Part shown: positions 7,467 through 16,463 of the stretch, piece after piece
Layout: each line of letters begins with the position of its first letter
Position numbering within the stretch: position 1 is the stretch's first letter
Origin: Hydrogenispora ethanolica
Lineage (GTDB): Bacteria; Bacillota; UBA4882; UBA8346
Length of the DNA stretch: 64,000 nucleotides
Direction: 5' to 3'
NCBI RefSeq assembly: GCF_004340685.1
Contig: NZ_SLUN01000012.1
Coordinates: forward strand, 1-64,000
Position numbers and translations under genes: made by a program
Notes under the pieces: model-generated
The model's database searches: none
Told to the model about the DNA's origin: nothing
The model's input: the letters and a program-made list of their open reading frames with translations, nothing else

Positions 7467-9233
7467 TCAAACCGTTGTCTTGATGGAAAGTTCCTTTAGC
7501 TGGCGCGGTGTAACCTCCGACGGTGCATTGGTCATCAAACAGGTAGCGCTGGCGGTCTTCGGGAAAGCGATTACGTCGCGAATGGAGTTGCTCCCGGTCA
7601 TTAGCATCACCATCCGATCCAGACCAAAAGCGATGCCGCCATGCGGCGGTGTGCCATATTCAAAAGCATCCATCAGATAACCGAATTTATCACGCGCTTC
7701 ATCCATAGACATTCCGATCGCCTTAAACATCCTCTCTTGCAGACAGCGCTGATAGATCCGGAGACTTCCCCCACCCAATTCAACGCCGTTTAAGACTAGA
7801 TCATAGGAGTTGGAACGAACGTTGCCAGGATCGGATTCCAGCTTGGCCTCATCTTCAGGTAACGGAGCAGTGAACATATGATGAACCGCCACATACCGTT
7901 GTTCCTCTTCATCATACTCAAGCAACGGGAAGTTGATCACCCATAAGAAGTGGAAAGTGTTCTCAGGGATTAAATTCAGTCTCCGGCCAAATTCCAAGCG
8001 TACTTGGCCCATAGCGATCTGGGCTACCGCCGGTTTATCGGCAACGAGTAAAATCAGATCGCCGGTCTTGGCACCAAACCGGTCAATAATCTGTTGCAGT
8101 TCGGTTTCGGTAAAGAACTTGGCAATCGGTGATTTGACGCCGTCTTCGGCGAGCACAAGATAGGCAAGGCCCTTCGCGCCATACGTAGCAGCCAAGGGCG
8201 AAAGTTCATCGAGTTGGCTACGGGTATATCCGGCACAACCGGGGACATTAATACCAACGACCTTGCCGCCGCCGGCAACGATATTGGCAAATACTTTAAA
8301 TCCGCAGCCGGCGACCAGATCTGAAATTTCCACCAGTTCCAGGCCGAACCGAATATCCGGCTTGTCCGAACCGAAACGGGACATCGCTTCTTTATACTCC
8401 ATCCGGGGAAACGGACGCTTTAGCTCAAGCCCCAGGGTTTCCTCAAATACGGCAGCCATCATTTCTTCCATCATTTCGAGTACCATGTTTTGATCGAGGA
8501 AGGACATCTCAATGTCAATTTGAGTAAACTCCGGTTGCCGATCAGCCCGTAAGTCTTCATCCCGAAAGCAACGAGCGATTTGGAAATATTTCTCAAAACC
8601 GCTCACCATGAGCAATTGCTTAAAAATCTGGGGCGATTGGGGCAAAGCGAAAAACCGGCCCGGATTTACCCGGCTCGGTACTAAAAAGTCGCGCGCGCCC
8701 TCGGGTGAACTCTTCATCAGGATCGGAGTCTCAATCTCCAAAAAACCCTGGGAATCCAAGTAATCACGCACCACCTTCGTAACCCGGTGGCGTAAGATGA
8801 TATTGCGCTGCATCTCGGAACGGCGGAGATCCAAATAACGGTATTTTAAACGAACCGTCTCATCAACTTCAAGGTTATCCGTTATGTAAATTGGCGGGGT
8901 TTTCGCCTCATTCAGAATCTCCAACTTTTCGCCGAGCACTTCGACCTCGCCGGTGGCCATGTTCGAGTTGATGGTTCCTTCCGGGCGAAGCGCCACTTTA
9001 CCAGAGATCGACACCACATATTCGTTGCGCAAGGACTCCGCCAAACGGAAAGCCTCGGGGTTTAAATCGGGATTAAATACTACCTGTACCAGTCCAGAAC
9101 GATCCCGCAGATCGACGAAGATTAACCCACCATGATCGCGGCGGCGTGATACCCAGCCGTTCAATACGACAGACTTTCCAGCGTCTTTGCTGCTCAATTC
9201 GGCGCAAGCAGTGTCTCGCAACGCATAAACCAA
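7467..9233 (-). CDS. aspS: Aspartyl-tRNA synthetase
   Basis: This 588-residue class II synthetase charges tRNA-Asp. An N-terminal OB fold (VVLNGWVSRRRDHGGLIFVDLRD) precedes the catalytic core with motif 2 (FRDEDLRADRQPEFTQ), the bacterial GAD insertion and motif 3 (GIAFGLDRMVML). The TTG at 9233 is chosen because AGGAGG ends 7 bp before it; a longer frame runs to 9272 but would place this ribosome site inside the gene. It follows hisS by about 75 bp, the common hisS-aspS order in Bacillota. Confidence 0.96.
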   Translation of the reverse strand: MVYALRDTACAELSSKDAGKSVVLNGWVSRRRDHGGLIFVDLRDRSGLVQVVFNPDLNPEAFRLAESLRNEYVVSISGKVALRPEGTINSNMATGEVEVLGEKLEILNEAKTPPIYITDNLEVDETVRLKYRYLDLRRSEMQRNIILRHRVTKVVRDYLDSQGFLEIETPILMKSSPEGARDFLVPSRVNPGRFFALPQSPQIFKQLLMVSGFEKYFQIARCFRDEDLRADRQPEFTQIDIEMSFLDQNMVLEMMEEMMAAVFEETLGLELKRPFPRMEYKEAMSRFGSDKPDIRFGLELVEISDLVAGCGFKVFANIVAGGGKVVGINVPGCAGYTRSQLDELSPLAATYGAKGLAYLVLAEDGVKSPIAKFFTETELQQIIDRFGAKTGDLILLVADKPAVAQIAMGQVRLEFGRRLNLIPENTFHFLWVINFPLLEYDEEEQRYVAVHHMFTAPLPEDEAKLESDPGNVRSNSYDLVLNGVELGGGSLRIYQRCLQERMFKAIGMSMDEARDKFGYLMDAFEYGTPPHGGIAFGLDRMVMLMTGSNSIRDVIAFPKTASATCLMTNAPSEVTPRQLKELSIKTTV

Positions 9234-9308
9234 GTTGACTCCTCCTAAATCCTGTTCTAATAAATTTATCACTAAATCATGAAGTTGGCAATAGAAGTAA
9301 AAATCATC

Positions 9309-10601
9309 TCATTCGTGAAATTCGGCGGATGGCTGAAATTTTTTCTTCAAGATCGCAACCAGATCGGTTATGGGAACAAGCTCCTGTTGGCTGGTGTCCA
9401 TGTGCCGGATTAAAATTTGTCCATTGCGTAATTCGTCTTCGCCCAGAACGCCGACCAAAGGCACGCCCAACTTATCGGCGGATTTCAACTGGGCCTTCAG
9501 ACTTCGGCCCAGAAGATCGGTTTCGACGATCCAACCTGCCTCGCGAAGCTGAATCATGATTGGAAAAAGCGCTTGCCTGGCTTCCATCCCCAGTGGCGCC
9601 AGATAGAGTTGCGGCTTCTCCTTAACTTGCGGCAGGAGATTCCGTGATTTTAACACCATCATCAATCGTTCCATTCCGGCTGCAAAACCGATACCTGGCG
9701 TAGGCGGACCGCCGCACTCCTCGATCAAGCCATCATATCTTCCACCACCGCATAAGGCATTCTGGGCTCCCAAGTCACCGGCGACGACCTCAAAAACGGT
9801 TTTCGTATAATAATCGAAACCGCGCACCAAACGGGGGTTTATCCGATATCGCACCCCAATACCGTCCAAATACTGCATCAATTGTTGAAAATGGCCGCCG
9901 CAATCCGAACAAAGCGTCTCGGTAATCAAGGGAATATTATCAGTCAAGCGTTTACAATTCTCATTTTTACAATCGAGCAATCGCAAAGGGTTCCGTTCCA
10001 AACGCCGCTGACAGTTTGGGCACATTTCCGCAACGTGTGGCCGTAAGTGCTCCAGCAACCTTTCCCGATAAAGCGGACGACAAGTCGGACAACCGATCGA
10101 ATTAATGTTAATCTCTAAATCAGAAATTCCCAAGCGACGATAAATGTTAACCGCCAGCGCAATCACTTCGGCATCGACTCTGGGATCGCTGCTACCAAGG
10201 GCTTCCACTCCAAATTGGGAAAACTGTCTAAAACGCCCCGCTTGTGGTGCTTCACAACGAAACATCGGCCCATAGTAATAAAGTTTGGCGACACCGCCGG
10301 CTGCGGCCAGATTATGTTCCAAATAGGCCCGGACTATGGAAGCCGTACCTTCGGGACGTAAAGTGATGCTGCGCTCTCCCCGGTCGGTGAAGGTAAACAT
10401 CTCTTTTTCAACAATATCGGTCGTTTCACCAATGCCCCGTTGGAACAACTCCGTATGCTCAAAGATGGGCGTCCGAAGCTCACCATAACCGTATTCACGG
10501 AAGATTCGGTGAACCATCCCTTCCAGATAACGCCAAGCGGCCGCCTCATCAGGCAATAGGTCATACGTTCCTTTTGGTGCAAAAACTTTTGTCACTTTCA
10601 T
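9309..10601 (-). CDS. hisS: Histidyl-tRNA synthetase
   Basis: This 430-residue class II synthetase charges tRNA-His. Recognisable parts are KGTYDLLPDEAAAW near the start, motif 2 FRCEAPQAGRFRQFSQFG, the histidine loop LVRGFDYYTKTVFE and a C-terminal anticodon-binding domain. A CxxC/CxxxC-like segment lies in the insertion domain. The ATG at 10601 matches the usual N-terminus; the open frame extends 28 codons further without family similarity. The ribosome site (GGGG) is weak. I saw no T-box leader in the short upstream stretch. Confidence 0.95.
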   Translation of the reverse strand: MKVTKVFAPKGTYDLLPDEAAAWRYLEGMVHRIFREYGYGELRTPIFEHTELFQRGIGETTDIVEKEMFTFTDRGERSITLRPEGTASIVRAYLEHNLAAAGGVAKLYYYGPMFRCEAPQAGRFRQFSQFGVEALGSSDPRVDAEVIALAVNIYRRLGISDLEININSIGCPTCRPLYRERLLEHLRPHVAEMCPNCQRRLERNPLRLLDCKNENCKRLTDNIPLITETLCSDCGGHFQQLMQYLDGIGVRYRINPRLVRGFDYYTKTVFEVVAGDLGAQNALCGGGRYDGLIEECGGPPTPGIGFAAGMERLMMVLKSRNLLPQVKEKPQLYLAPLGMEARQALFPIMIQLREAGWIVETDLLGRSLKAQLKSADKLGVPLVGVLGEDELRNGQILIRHMDTSQQELVPITDLVAILKKKFQPSAEFHE

Positions 10602-10737
10602 CGCCCCATTTTTGGATGTCTTTTCATGATAAAAAACAAAAATCTTATGTTGATTTTTAAGGGACAAACAAACAAAGGAAAACAACCCTTGTTTGCTAAA
10701 TCTTGCCCTTAATATATGTTGTACAGCCTAAATTATA

Positions 10738-11160
10738 AACTGAGTATCAACTTCGCCCCGCTCACCCTCTGGTTTTATCCGGTTTTAGCCGCACTTCCCT
10801 GACTTATCCACAGCCAAAACCATTAACCACGTTAAATGGATCCGTTTATCCACAAAAATAGATGGCTTATTCACAAAAAGAGCTTGCTGAACGACTGAAC
10901 AAGCTCTCCCATTCACAAAACAAGCTTGCTTATCCACAAAACGAGCTTGCCCGACGACTGAGCGAGCTCTCTTATTCACAAAACCAGCTTGCTGATTCAC
11001 AAAACAAGCTCACTCATCCACAAAAAGAGCTCGCTAAACGACTGAGCAAGCTCTCTTATCCACAAAACGAGCTTGCCCGACGACTGAATGAGCTCTTTCA
11101 GTCACCCAAAGGAACCATAATTCACAAAACGACAAAGCCTCTCGGCACATCAACTCGCGT
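10738..11160. repeat. Phased DnaA-box array, family 1, copy 1
   Basis: DnaA-box-like nonamers, all in the same direction, start at 10804, 10846, 10867, 10909, 10930, 10972, 10993, 11014 and 11056, with a degenerate one at 11098. Steps are always 21 or 42 bp. Sequences are TTATCCACA (four times), TTATTCACA (twice), CCATTCACA, TGATTCACA and TCATCCACA. The 42-bp intervals between 10867 and 11098 hold a dyad of the type GAGCTTGC...GC-AGCTC. The first 120 bp are shared with the copies at 32486 and 53918. It lies between hisS and the foldase gene. An ATG-started open frame crosses it, but no ribosome site precedes it. Confidence 0.85.
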
Positions 11161-11199
11161 TCAAGAGATTGCTAAAGTGCCGGAACAGCAGATATCAAT

Positions 11200-11238
11200 A
11201 CGCGGAAGGCGGTATATCCGCCCTCCGCGTGTTTTGTT
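11200..11238. terminator. Terminator hairpin after the foldase gene
   Basis: CGCGGAAGGCGG pairs with CCGCCCTCCGCG (one mismatch) around a TATAT loop. The hairpin lies about 30 bp after the foldase stop; on the plus strand it is followed by TGTTTTGTTG. It may act in both directions. Confidence 0.6.
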
Positions 11239-11264
11239 GAATGGGGAAATAACTAAATTGTAAA

Positions 11265-12797
11265 TCAGTTGGCCGTAGAATCGCTCGGAGCCGGGCTTTG
11301 GGTCGCTTCCGCGCTAGGACTTGCTTCCGGATTCGCGGCCTTTTGATTCAGATTCTGTTGATACTTCTGCAGCATCTCTTCTTCCTTTTGCTTCAGCGTT
11401 GCGATAATTTGCTCTTCTTTCTTGGCCTCCGCGGTCATCTTCATTTCAGTGAAAGCAGCTTTCAAACTCTCGTGAATATTTGTTTCAGTCGAATGCGCCG
11501 CGCTGAACTTGGTTAAAGTCTGTTTTGCAGCGTTTTTCTGTCCAGCGTCATTATAGGCTTTCGCCAAAGCGATCTGATAATCGACAATGTCTTGAGATTG
11601 AGCCGGAACACGTTTCAGAACTTTGATCGCTTCTTTCGGTTGTTTTAACTTGAGGTAGACATCGGAAGCGTCAATATAAAGATCGATTTTGTTCTTATAA
11701 TAAGCCATCTTAATCGCTTTTTCGTAAGCTTTGGCTGCTTCATCCCACTTTTGCTCTTGCTTGAAACGATAAGCCTTCAAAGCGGGATCCATGACTTCCA
11801 TATTAGCTTGAGCCTTCTTGTAAACGCCTTGCAGCCAATTTTGGAAAGATTGGTTATAAGGAGCGGATTGCAATAAGAGATCGTTCTCCGCTTCTTTATA
11901 CTTTTCTTTGTATTCCTTACCACTTGGCACATCTTTGGAATCTAATTTAATAATGTGATACCCATATTCGGTTTTAACCGGACGGCTGACTTCACCGGCT
12001 TTTAATGCCAACGAACCATCAACGAATTCTTTCACCATACTGCCTTTGAACTGTTCCAGCGGCATCGGTCCGATTACACCACCTTGATCTTTGGAACCGG
12101 GATCATCCGAATATTGCTTGGCAAGCTGAGAAAAATCAGCGTTGCTGGCGGTAGCCTTGGCATAAACCTCATTGGCGCGGGCCAGTGCCTCGGCATCCGT
12201 CCGGGTGGTATTGCCGGATTTGAGTCCGATTAAGATGTGGCTGACTTGGATTTGTTCCAACATGCCTTCGATCTGTTCTTTTGGCACTTTGATTTTTAAC
12301 TGGCGAGCTTTCAACGTAATAAACTTTTGCTTTACAATATCGTTTTTAACTGCTTTCCGGAACTCATTCTTATCGGTATAACCCTGTTTTTCCATGAAAG
12401 ACTGTAATTCTTCCTCAGTCGGTAAATATTTTTTGATTAACTTATCGACATCGGTTTCGGTTGCAGTAATCTTCGCCTTACTAATCTCCTGATTAAAAGC
12501 GGTATCTTGCAATGCAATATTTAATGCCGTATCTCGAATCTGAGCATCATTATAAGTCATGCCGTACTGTTGCATCTGACTGGCTTGTTGTGCTGCGCGC
12601 ATCAAGTAATTATTGAACTCCTCGCCGCCGATCACTTTACCATTAATTTTAATGGCCTTACCTTGGTAAGACGTCGGCTCTTTGCTCAATTGCGGGATTC
12701 CAATATAAAACATTCCCACAGTCAAACCGATTACCAGTATGATAATCACCGGTGCCAGCACTTTCTGACAGATACGACGAATTGACATCATACTCAT
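11265..12797 (-). CDS. Membrane-anchored PpiC-type peptidyl-prolyl isomerase with TPR-like tail
   Basis: This 510-residue extracytoplasmic foldase has one N-terminal transmembrane helix (about 14-34) and a SurA/PrsA-like N-terminal chaperone region. A parvulin domain follows (about 185-285; VSHILIGLKSG, GGVIGPMPLEQF, EYGYHIIKLD). Then come TPR-like helices (about 340-460) and an Ala/Gln/Ser-rich disordered tail. Such proteins help secreted proteins fold. The anchor is a plain helix rather than a lipobox, unlike B. subtilis PrsA. A consensus promoter lies upstream, and GGAGG sits 9 bp before the start. Confidence 0.85.
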   Translation of the reverse strand: MSMMSIRRICQKVLAPVIIILVIGLTVGMFYIGIPQLSKEPTSYQGKAIKINGKVIGGEEFNNYLMRAAQQASQMQQYGMTYNDAQIRDTALNIALQDTAFNQEISKAKITATETDVDKLIKKYLPTEEELQSFMEKQGYTDKNEFRKAVKNDIVKQKFITLKARQLKIKVPKEQIEGMLEQIQVSHILIGLKSGNTTRTDAEALARANEVYAKATASNADFSQLAKQYSDDPGSKDQGGVIGPMPLEQFKGSMVKEFVDGSLALKAGEVSRPVKTEYGYHIIKLDSKDVPSGKEYKEKYKEAENDLLLQSAPYNQSFQNWLQGVYKKAQANMEVMDPALKAYRFKQEQKWDEAAKAYEKAIKMAYYKNKIDLYIDASDVYLKLKQPKEAIKVLKRVPAQSQDIVDYQIALAKAYNDAGQKNAAKQTLTKFSAAHSTETNIHESLKAAFTEMKMTAEAKKEEQIIATLKQKEEEMLQKYQQNLNQKAANPEASPSAEATQSPAPSDSTAN

Positions 12798-12884
12798 CCA
12801 ACAATTCCTCCTTTAATATTCCAAAAAAAAAATGAGTTAAAACCCATGAATACCACCAATATGGATTATGACAACACTGTTAAT

Positions 12885-12913
12885 ATTGTACCCAATGTCA
12901 CTGTAAATGTCAA
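12885..12913 (-). promoter_or_regulatory. Consensus sigma-A promoter of the foldase gene
   Basis: Minus-strand TTGACA (12908-12913), exactly 17 bp, TACAAT (12885-12890). The minus-35 overlaps the hemZ stop codon, so the foldase has its own start although it follows hemZ. Confidence 0.8.
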
Positions 12914-14364
12914 CCAAGAAGTAACCGGGTTTGCTGGGCTTTTTTAACTAATTCGTCCTGAATCCGATGGTAATAGGTTGCCGGACATTTGGGATTTTGA
13001 TGTCGAATTACCCGATGACCAGTAACCCACTTGGTGACCGCTCCGGCACCTAATCCGAAAATGGTCTGGCGTTCCTCCATCATTTGGATGTTGTAAATGC
13101 TTTCGGTGCCGAGTGTACCGTAGCCCGTATTCTCCTGATCGGCCAGTATATGGCGTTGCCGGTATAAATAATAGGGAACGTATCCGTTACCTCGTAATAA
13201 GGTTCGTCCATTCTCAAGCGCGATGCTGAGCTCGCTGGCAGCGAGCAGATCCAATGCGCTGAAATCATTTCGCCAAGCCGCTGCCCTTTTGGGAGCCAGA
13301 GTATGAACGGTTATATTCTGGGGTTCCAAGTCAATCACTTTCTGCAATGAATCCCCGAAATCCGCTCCGCTCTCCCCGGGCAAACCGGCGATTAAATCCA
13401 TATTCAAAATCAGTTGGGTCGTTTTGACGCTTGCGACGGCATTGTATACATCCGCCACGGTATGGCGTCGTCCTATCCGGTCCAAAGTTGATTGGTTCAT
13501 TGTCTGCGGGTTAATACTAATCCGGCTGACACCGGCATTGAGCATCGTTTGTAATTTAATTGGAGACAATGTCTCGGGTCGCCCTGCCTCCACGGTAAAT
13601 TCAACGATACTATCATCCACAAAATTCCGAACGATTGTTTGGATAATCTCGGAAAAAGTCGCTTCATCTAAACTGGTCGGTGTACCTCCGCCCACATATA
13701 CCGATTCGACCTGCAAACCCATCTCCTGGCAGAGTTCGGAAATGGCTTGCGCTTCAATTTTTAAACCAGCTAAAAAATTCGCAACCAAGTGACCATGAGT
13801 GGATAACGGAACGGCCGGGAAAGAACAATAATGACAACGAGTCGGACAAAATGGAATTCCAATATAAATACCGACCGTGGATTCAGGCTTGAAGAACGGT
13901 TCCTGTCTGGCACCAACTTCTAAAACCAAATCCGTTTTCACGGGATCCAATCCATAGATTCCCAGCAATTGTTCTCGGATCTCCGGGATCGAAAAACCTC
14001 GATCTCTTAAGAAATGAAAAATTTTGGTCGGACGGACTCCGCTCAAGATCCCCCACGGCACCGGTTTGTCCAGGAATCGGTCCATCAACCGAATGACTCC
14101 CAAACGAATCAATTCCTTCAACCGTAATTGCAGATCGTTGCCGCGCCAACGCCGATCATGGATGCTGGGATCGTTGGACTGCCAAGTTTCAATGACGCCC
14201 GGGGTTTCCAAGGTTATCCTTACGACATATTCCGCATCCCAGGCGACTGTGAGGTTCCAATCAGCCGGAACGGTACTGAGTTCGGCGTCGGCATCGACGA
14301 TTCGCAAAGCTGCTAGAATATTGGCCCGTTGCTTGGGATCAGTTAAGTTTACCCAATAATTCAT
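12910..14364 (-). CDS. hemZ: HemZ-like radical SAM coproporphyrinogen dehydrogenase
   Basis: This 484-residue radical SAM protein has the 4Fe-4S cysteines Cys173, Cys177 and Cys180 in PFCPTRCHYCSFP. The glycine-rich SAM site follows as SVYVGGGTPTSL. The region before the cluster, with GVRPTKIFHFLRD, is characteristic of the HemZ branch rather than HemN or HemW. The enzyme is assigned to oxygen-independent oxidation of coproporphyrinogen III, though several relatives have uncertain activity. It lies downstream of an MBL hydrolase, in the same direction. Confidence 0.88.
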   Translation of the reverse strand: MNYWVNLTDPKQRANILAALRIVDADAELSTVPADWNLTVAWDAEYVVRITLETPGVIETWQSNDPSIHDRRWRGNDLQLRLKELIRLGVIRLMDRFLDKPVPWGILSGVRPTKIFHFLRDRGFSIPEIREQLLGIYGLDPVKTDLVLEVGARQEPFFKPESTVGIYIGIPFCPTRCHYCSFPAVPLSTHGHLVANFLAGLKIEAQAISELCQEMGLQVESVYVGGGTPTSLDEATFSEIIQTIVRNFVDDSIVEFTVEAGRPETLSPIKLQTMLNAGVSRISINPQTMNQSTLDRIGRRHTVADVYNAVASVKTTQLILNMDLIAGLPGESGADFGDSLQKVIDLEPQNITVHTLAPKRAAAWRNDFSALDLLAASELSIALENGRTLLRGNGYVPYYLYRQRHILADQENTGYGTLGTESIYNIQMMEERQTIFGLGAGAVTKWVTGHRVIRHQNPKCPATYYHRIQDELVKKAQQTRLLLG

Positions 14365-14417
14365 GGTTGTCTACACCGTGGCTGGTTGATATTTACTTTT
14401 AACAAAGACATGACCGT

Positions 14418-15032
14418 TCACTGGAAATAAGGATTAAAACGGATCTCATGCTCGATAGTGGTTGACGTTTCATGACCCGGCCAGACGAGCGTGGATGGGG
14501 GCAGTTGGAATAAGCGCTCTTTGATGACCTGGATCAATTTTGACGCACTGCCGCCGGGAAAATCAGTTCTTCCGATACTCTCCCGAAACAATGCGTCGCC
14601 CGAAAAAAGTAATCCCGGGAAGTACAAAGAGATTCCCCCCGGTGTGTGGCCGGGTGTTTCAATAATGGTGAGTCGTTCCTCCCCCAACTTGAGCGTGTCC
14701 CCATCTTGCAGAGTTCCCGCCGCATCGGGACTTATGATGGGAGCGCCCAGCCAGGCGGAGAGATTGGCTTCGGCTGAAGTCAGCATCGGACGGTCTTCCT
14801 TATGAATCCAAATGGGCGCACCTGTGGCAGCCTGTAGCTGGGCGTTGCCGCCAATGTGATCGGCGTGGCCATGGGTGTTTACGATCCATTTTAATTGGAG
14901 ATCCCGCTTTTCCAATGCCGCCAATAGCTCTCCTGCCGGTTCCCCGGGATCGATGATGCCCGCCTCGCGCCCGGACCAAACCAGAAAAGAATTGACCCTT
15001 AAGTCACCTAAAACGAAACGTTGATATTCCAT
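14418..15032 (-). CDS. MBL-fold metallo-hydrolase (glyoxalase II-like)
   Basis: This 204-residue hydrolase of the YqgX/GloB-like group has the metal-binding THGHADHIGG (residues about 54-63), the ETPGHTPGGISLY motif and a later LFSGDALFRESIGRTDFPG. The final WPGHE-T supplies the last His ligand. Members hydrolyse thioesters such as S-lactoylglutathione or relatives; the substrate here is unknown. It sits between DUF2007 and hemZ genes in a same-strand run. Confidence 0.88.
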   Translation of the reverse strand: MEYQRFVLGDLRVNSFLVWSGREAGIIDPGEPAGELLAALEKRDLQLKWIVNTHGHADHIGGNAQLQAATGAPIWIHKEDRPMLTSAEANLSAWLGAPIISPDAAGTLQDGDTLKLGEERLTIIETPGHTPGGISLYFPGLLFSGDALFRESIGRTDFPGGSASKLIQVIKERLFQLPPSTLVWPGHETSTTIEHEIRFNPYFQ

Positions 15033-15073
15033 ACCCTACTCCAAACGCGTTCCGACTTTGAAAGTTCCAACGG

Positions 15074-15340
15074 TTATTGATCTTCTTCCGAATCTGGAGC
15101 CGCTCCGGATTCATTGATGATCCGCTCGGCGTCGGACCGGTGCTCGGCGGGAACCCAAATTACAATCCGGGCAAGCGGTCCTATGGTGAGCCCGTATAAA
15201 TCACCGATGGCATCCCGCTCCATTTTATTGGGAATTCCTGCAGTTGTCAACAGGCCGCAGATTAACCCTGCCTCGTCCTGATTGTACACTTGAGTAAGGG
15301 GAATCCAAGTTTCCTCATGGGGACGGTTATTCATTTTCAT
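15074..15340 (-). CDS. DUF2007-like small protein
   Basis: The 88-residue protein resembles the DUF2007 family of putative signal-transducing proteins. These have a small ferredoxin-like fold seen here as WIPLTQVYNQDEAGLICGLL, then a beta hairpin, then RIVIWVPAEHRSDAERII. Its start lies 14 bp inside the lactate dehydrogenase gene, so translation is probably coupled. Function is unknown; the family is often called a post-translational regulator without firm data. Confidence 0.65.
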   Translation of the reverse strand: MKMNNRPHEETWIPLTQVYNQDEAGLICGLLTTAGIPNKMERDAIGDLYGLTIGPLARIVIWVPAEHRSDAERIINESGAAPDSEEDQ

Positions 15341-16313
15341 TCACTTCACTCTCGAATCTTATCTGCCGTTGGATCTCTTGGAGAACAGCGGCCGAATGCT
15401 TCAAACCGGCTTCTTCCTCGGGGGCGAGTTCCAGTTGGATCTTCTGTTCAATCCCCGCCCGGCTAACGACGCAAGGCAGACTCAAACAAACGTCCTTGAG
15501 ACCGTACTCGCCGTCCAAAAGGCTCGAAACAGTAAGCACCGAGTACTCATCCCGCAGAATACTCTCGGTGATCTCCACCAGAGCGAGCCCAATGGCGTAA
15601 TAGGTAGCGCCTTTTCCTTTGATAATTTGGTAAGCGGCGTTTTTCACCTCATTAAATATCTCTTCCTTGGAGAAAGGTTTCGCGCAAGGACGACTACATA
15701 CCGGGCAGTAATCTCCAAATCGCAATCCGGCGATATTCGCGAGACTCCAGACCGGTACTTCGGTATCCCCATGCTCTCCAATGATGTAGGCATGAACGTT
15801 TGAAGGGTCAACGTGGCAGTTTCGGCTGATTAAAAAGCGAAAGCGCGCTGAATCGAGCACCGTACCGGATCCGATCACCCGCTCGCGGGGAAAATCGCTT
15901 AATTTGCAAGTGATGTAGGTCATGATGTCTACTGGATTGGAAGCGATCAACAATAACGCATCGGTCCCCACCGCTTTGATCTGGTCGATGATGCTCCGGA
16001 AAATGGCGGCATTGCGGGATAAGAGATCGATCCGGGTTTCGCCCGGCTTTTGGTTGGCTCCCGCGCAAATCACGATCAAATCGGCGTCGGAACAATCTTG
16101 ATAGGAGCCGGCATAAACCGAAACCGGCCGGACAAAGGAGATCCCGTGATTTAAATCCATAATTTCTCCTTCCAGGCGTTCCTGGTTGGGATCGATGATG
16201 GCAATCTCCGATACGACTCCATTAATCATCAAACTGTAGGCATAGGTAGAACCGACCATTCCTGCACCGATAATCACTACTTTACTCGCTTTTTGACGGA
16301 CCATGCGGCTCAC
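15327..16313 (-). CDS. ldh: L-lactate dehydrogenase
   Basis: The 328-residue enzyme reduces pyruvate to L-lactate with NADH in fermentation. The Rossmann motif GAGMVGS begins at residue 16, and Asp41 at the end of the second strand favours NAD. Gln88 in the NQKPGETR loop indicates lactate rather than malate specificity. The catalytic His181 lies in GEHGDTEVPVWS. A Cys-rich segment follows, YCPVCSRPCAKPF (about 200-212). It overlaps the DUF2007 gene downstream. Confidence 0.92.
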   Translation of the reverse strand: MSRMVRQKASKVVIIGAGMVGSTYAYSLMINGVVSEIAIIDPNQERLEGEIMDLNHGISFVRPVSVYAGSYQDCSDADLIVICAGANQKPGETRIDLLSRNAAIFRSIIDQIKAVGTDALLLIASNPVDIMTYITCKLSDFPRERVIGSGTVLDSARFRFLISRNCHVDPSNVHAYIIGEHGDTEVPVWSLANIAGLRFGDYCPVCSRPCAKPFSKEEIFNEVKNAAYQIIKGKGATYYAIGLALVEITESILRDEYSVLTVSSLLDGEYGLKDVCLSLPCVVSRAGIEQKIQLELAPEEEAGLKHSAAVLQEIQRQIRFESEVNENE

Positions 16314-16463
16314 CTCTTTAAAATGATGAAATAATTACGGCGTTGTCATGCTTAAGCTATTATACCATTGATCATCCGGAGATGAAATTTATGATTTGTC
16401 TACCGGTTTTCCGAATTTGGGAACCGGCATGGGATAACTCGACTAGTTTTGCCATTCCCGGCC

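Noticed and set aside
10602-10737. T-box leader of hisS
   Set aside because: The upstream stretch is short and lacks the T-box sequence and an antiterminator.
10862-11263. 133-codon frame with leucine heptads as a coiled-coil protein
   Set aside because: No ribosome site; copies 2 and 3 of the same DNA lack the start; variation preserves the nonamers rather than the codons.
16403-16427. Terminator of nrdJ
   Set aside because: CCGGTT-TCC/GGAACCGG pairing is present, but no T-run follows on the minus strand.
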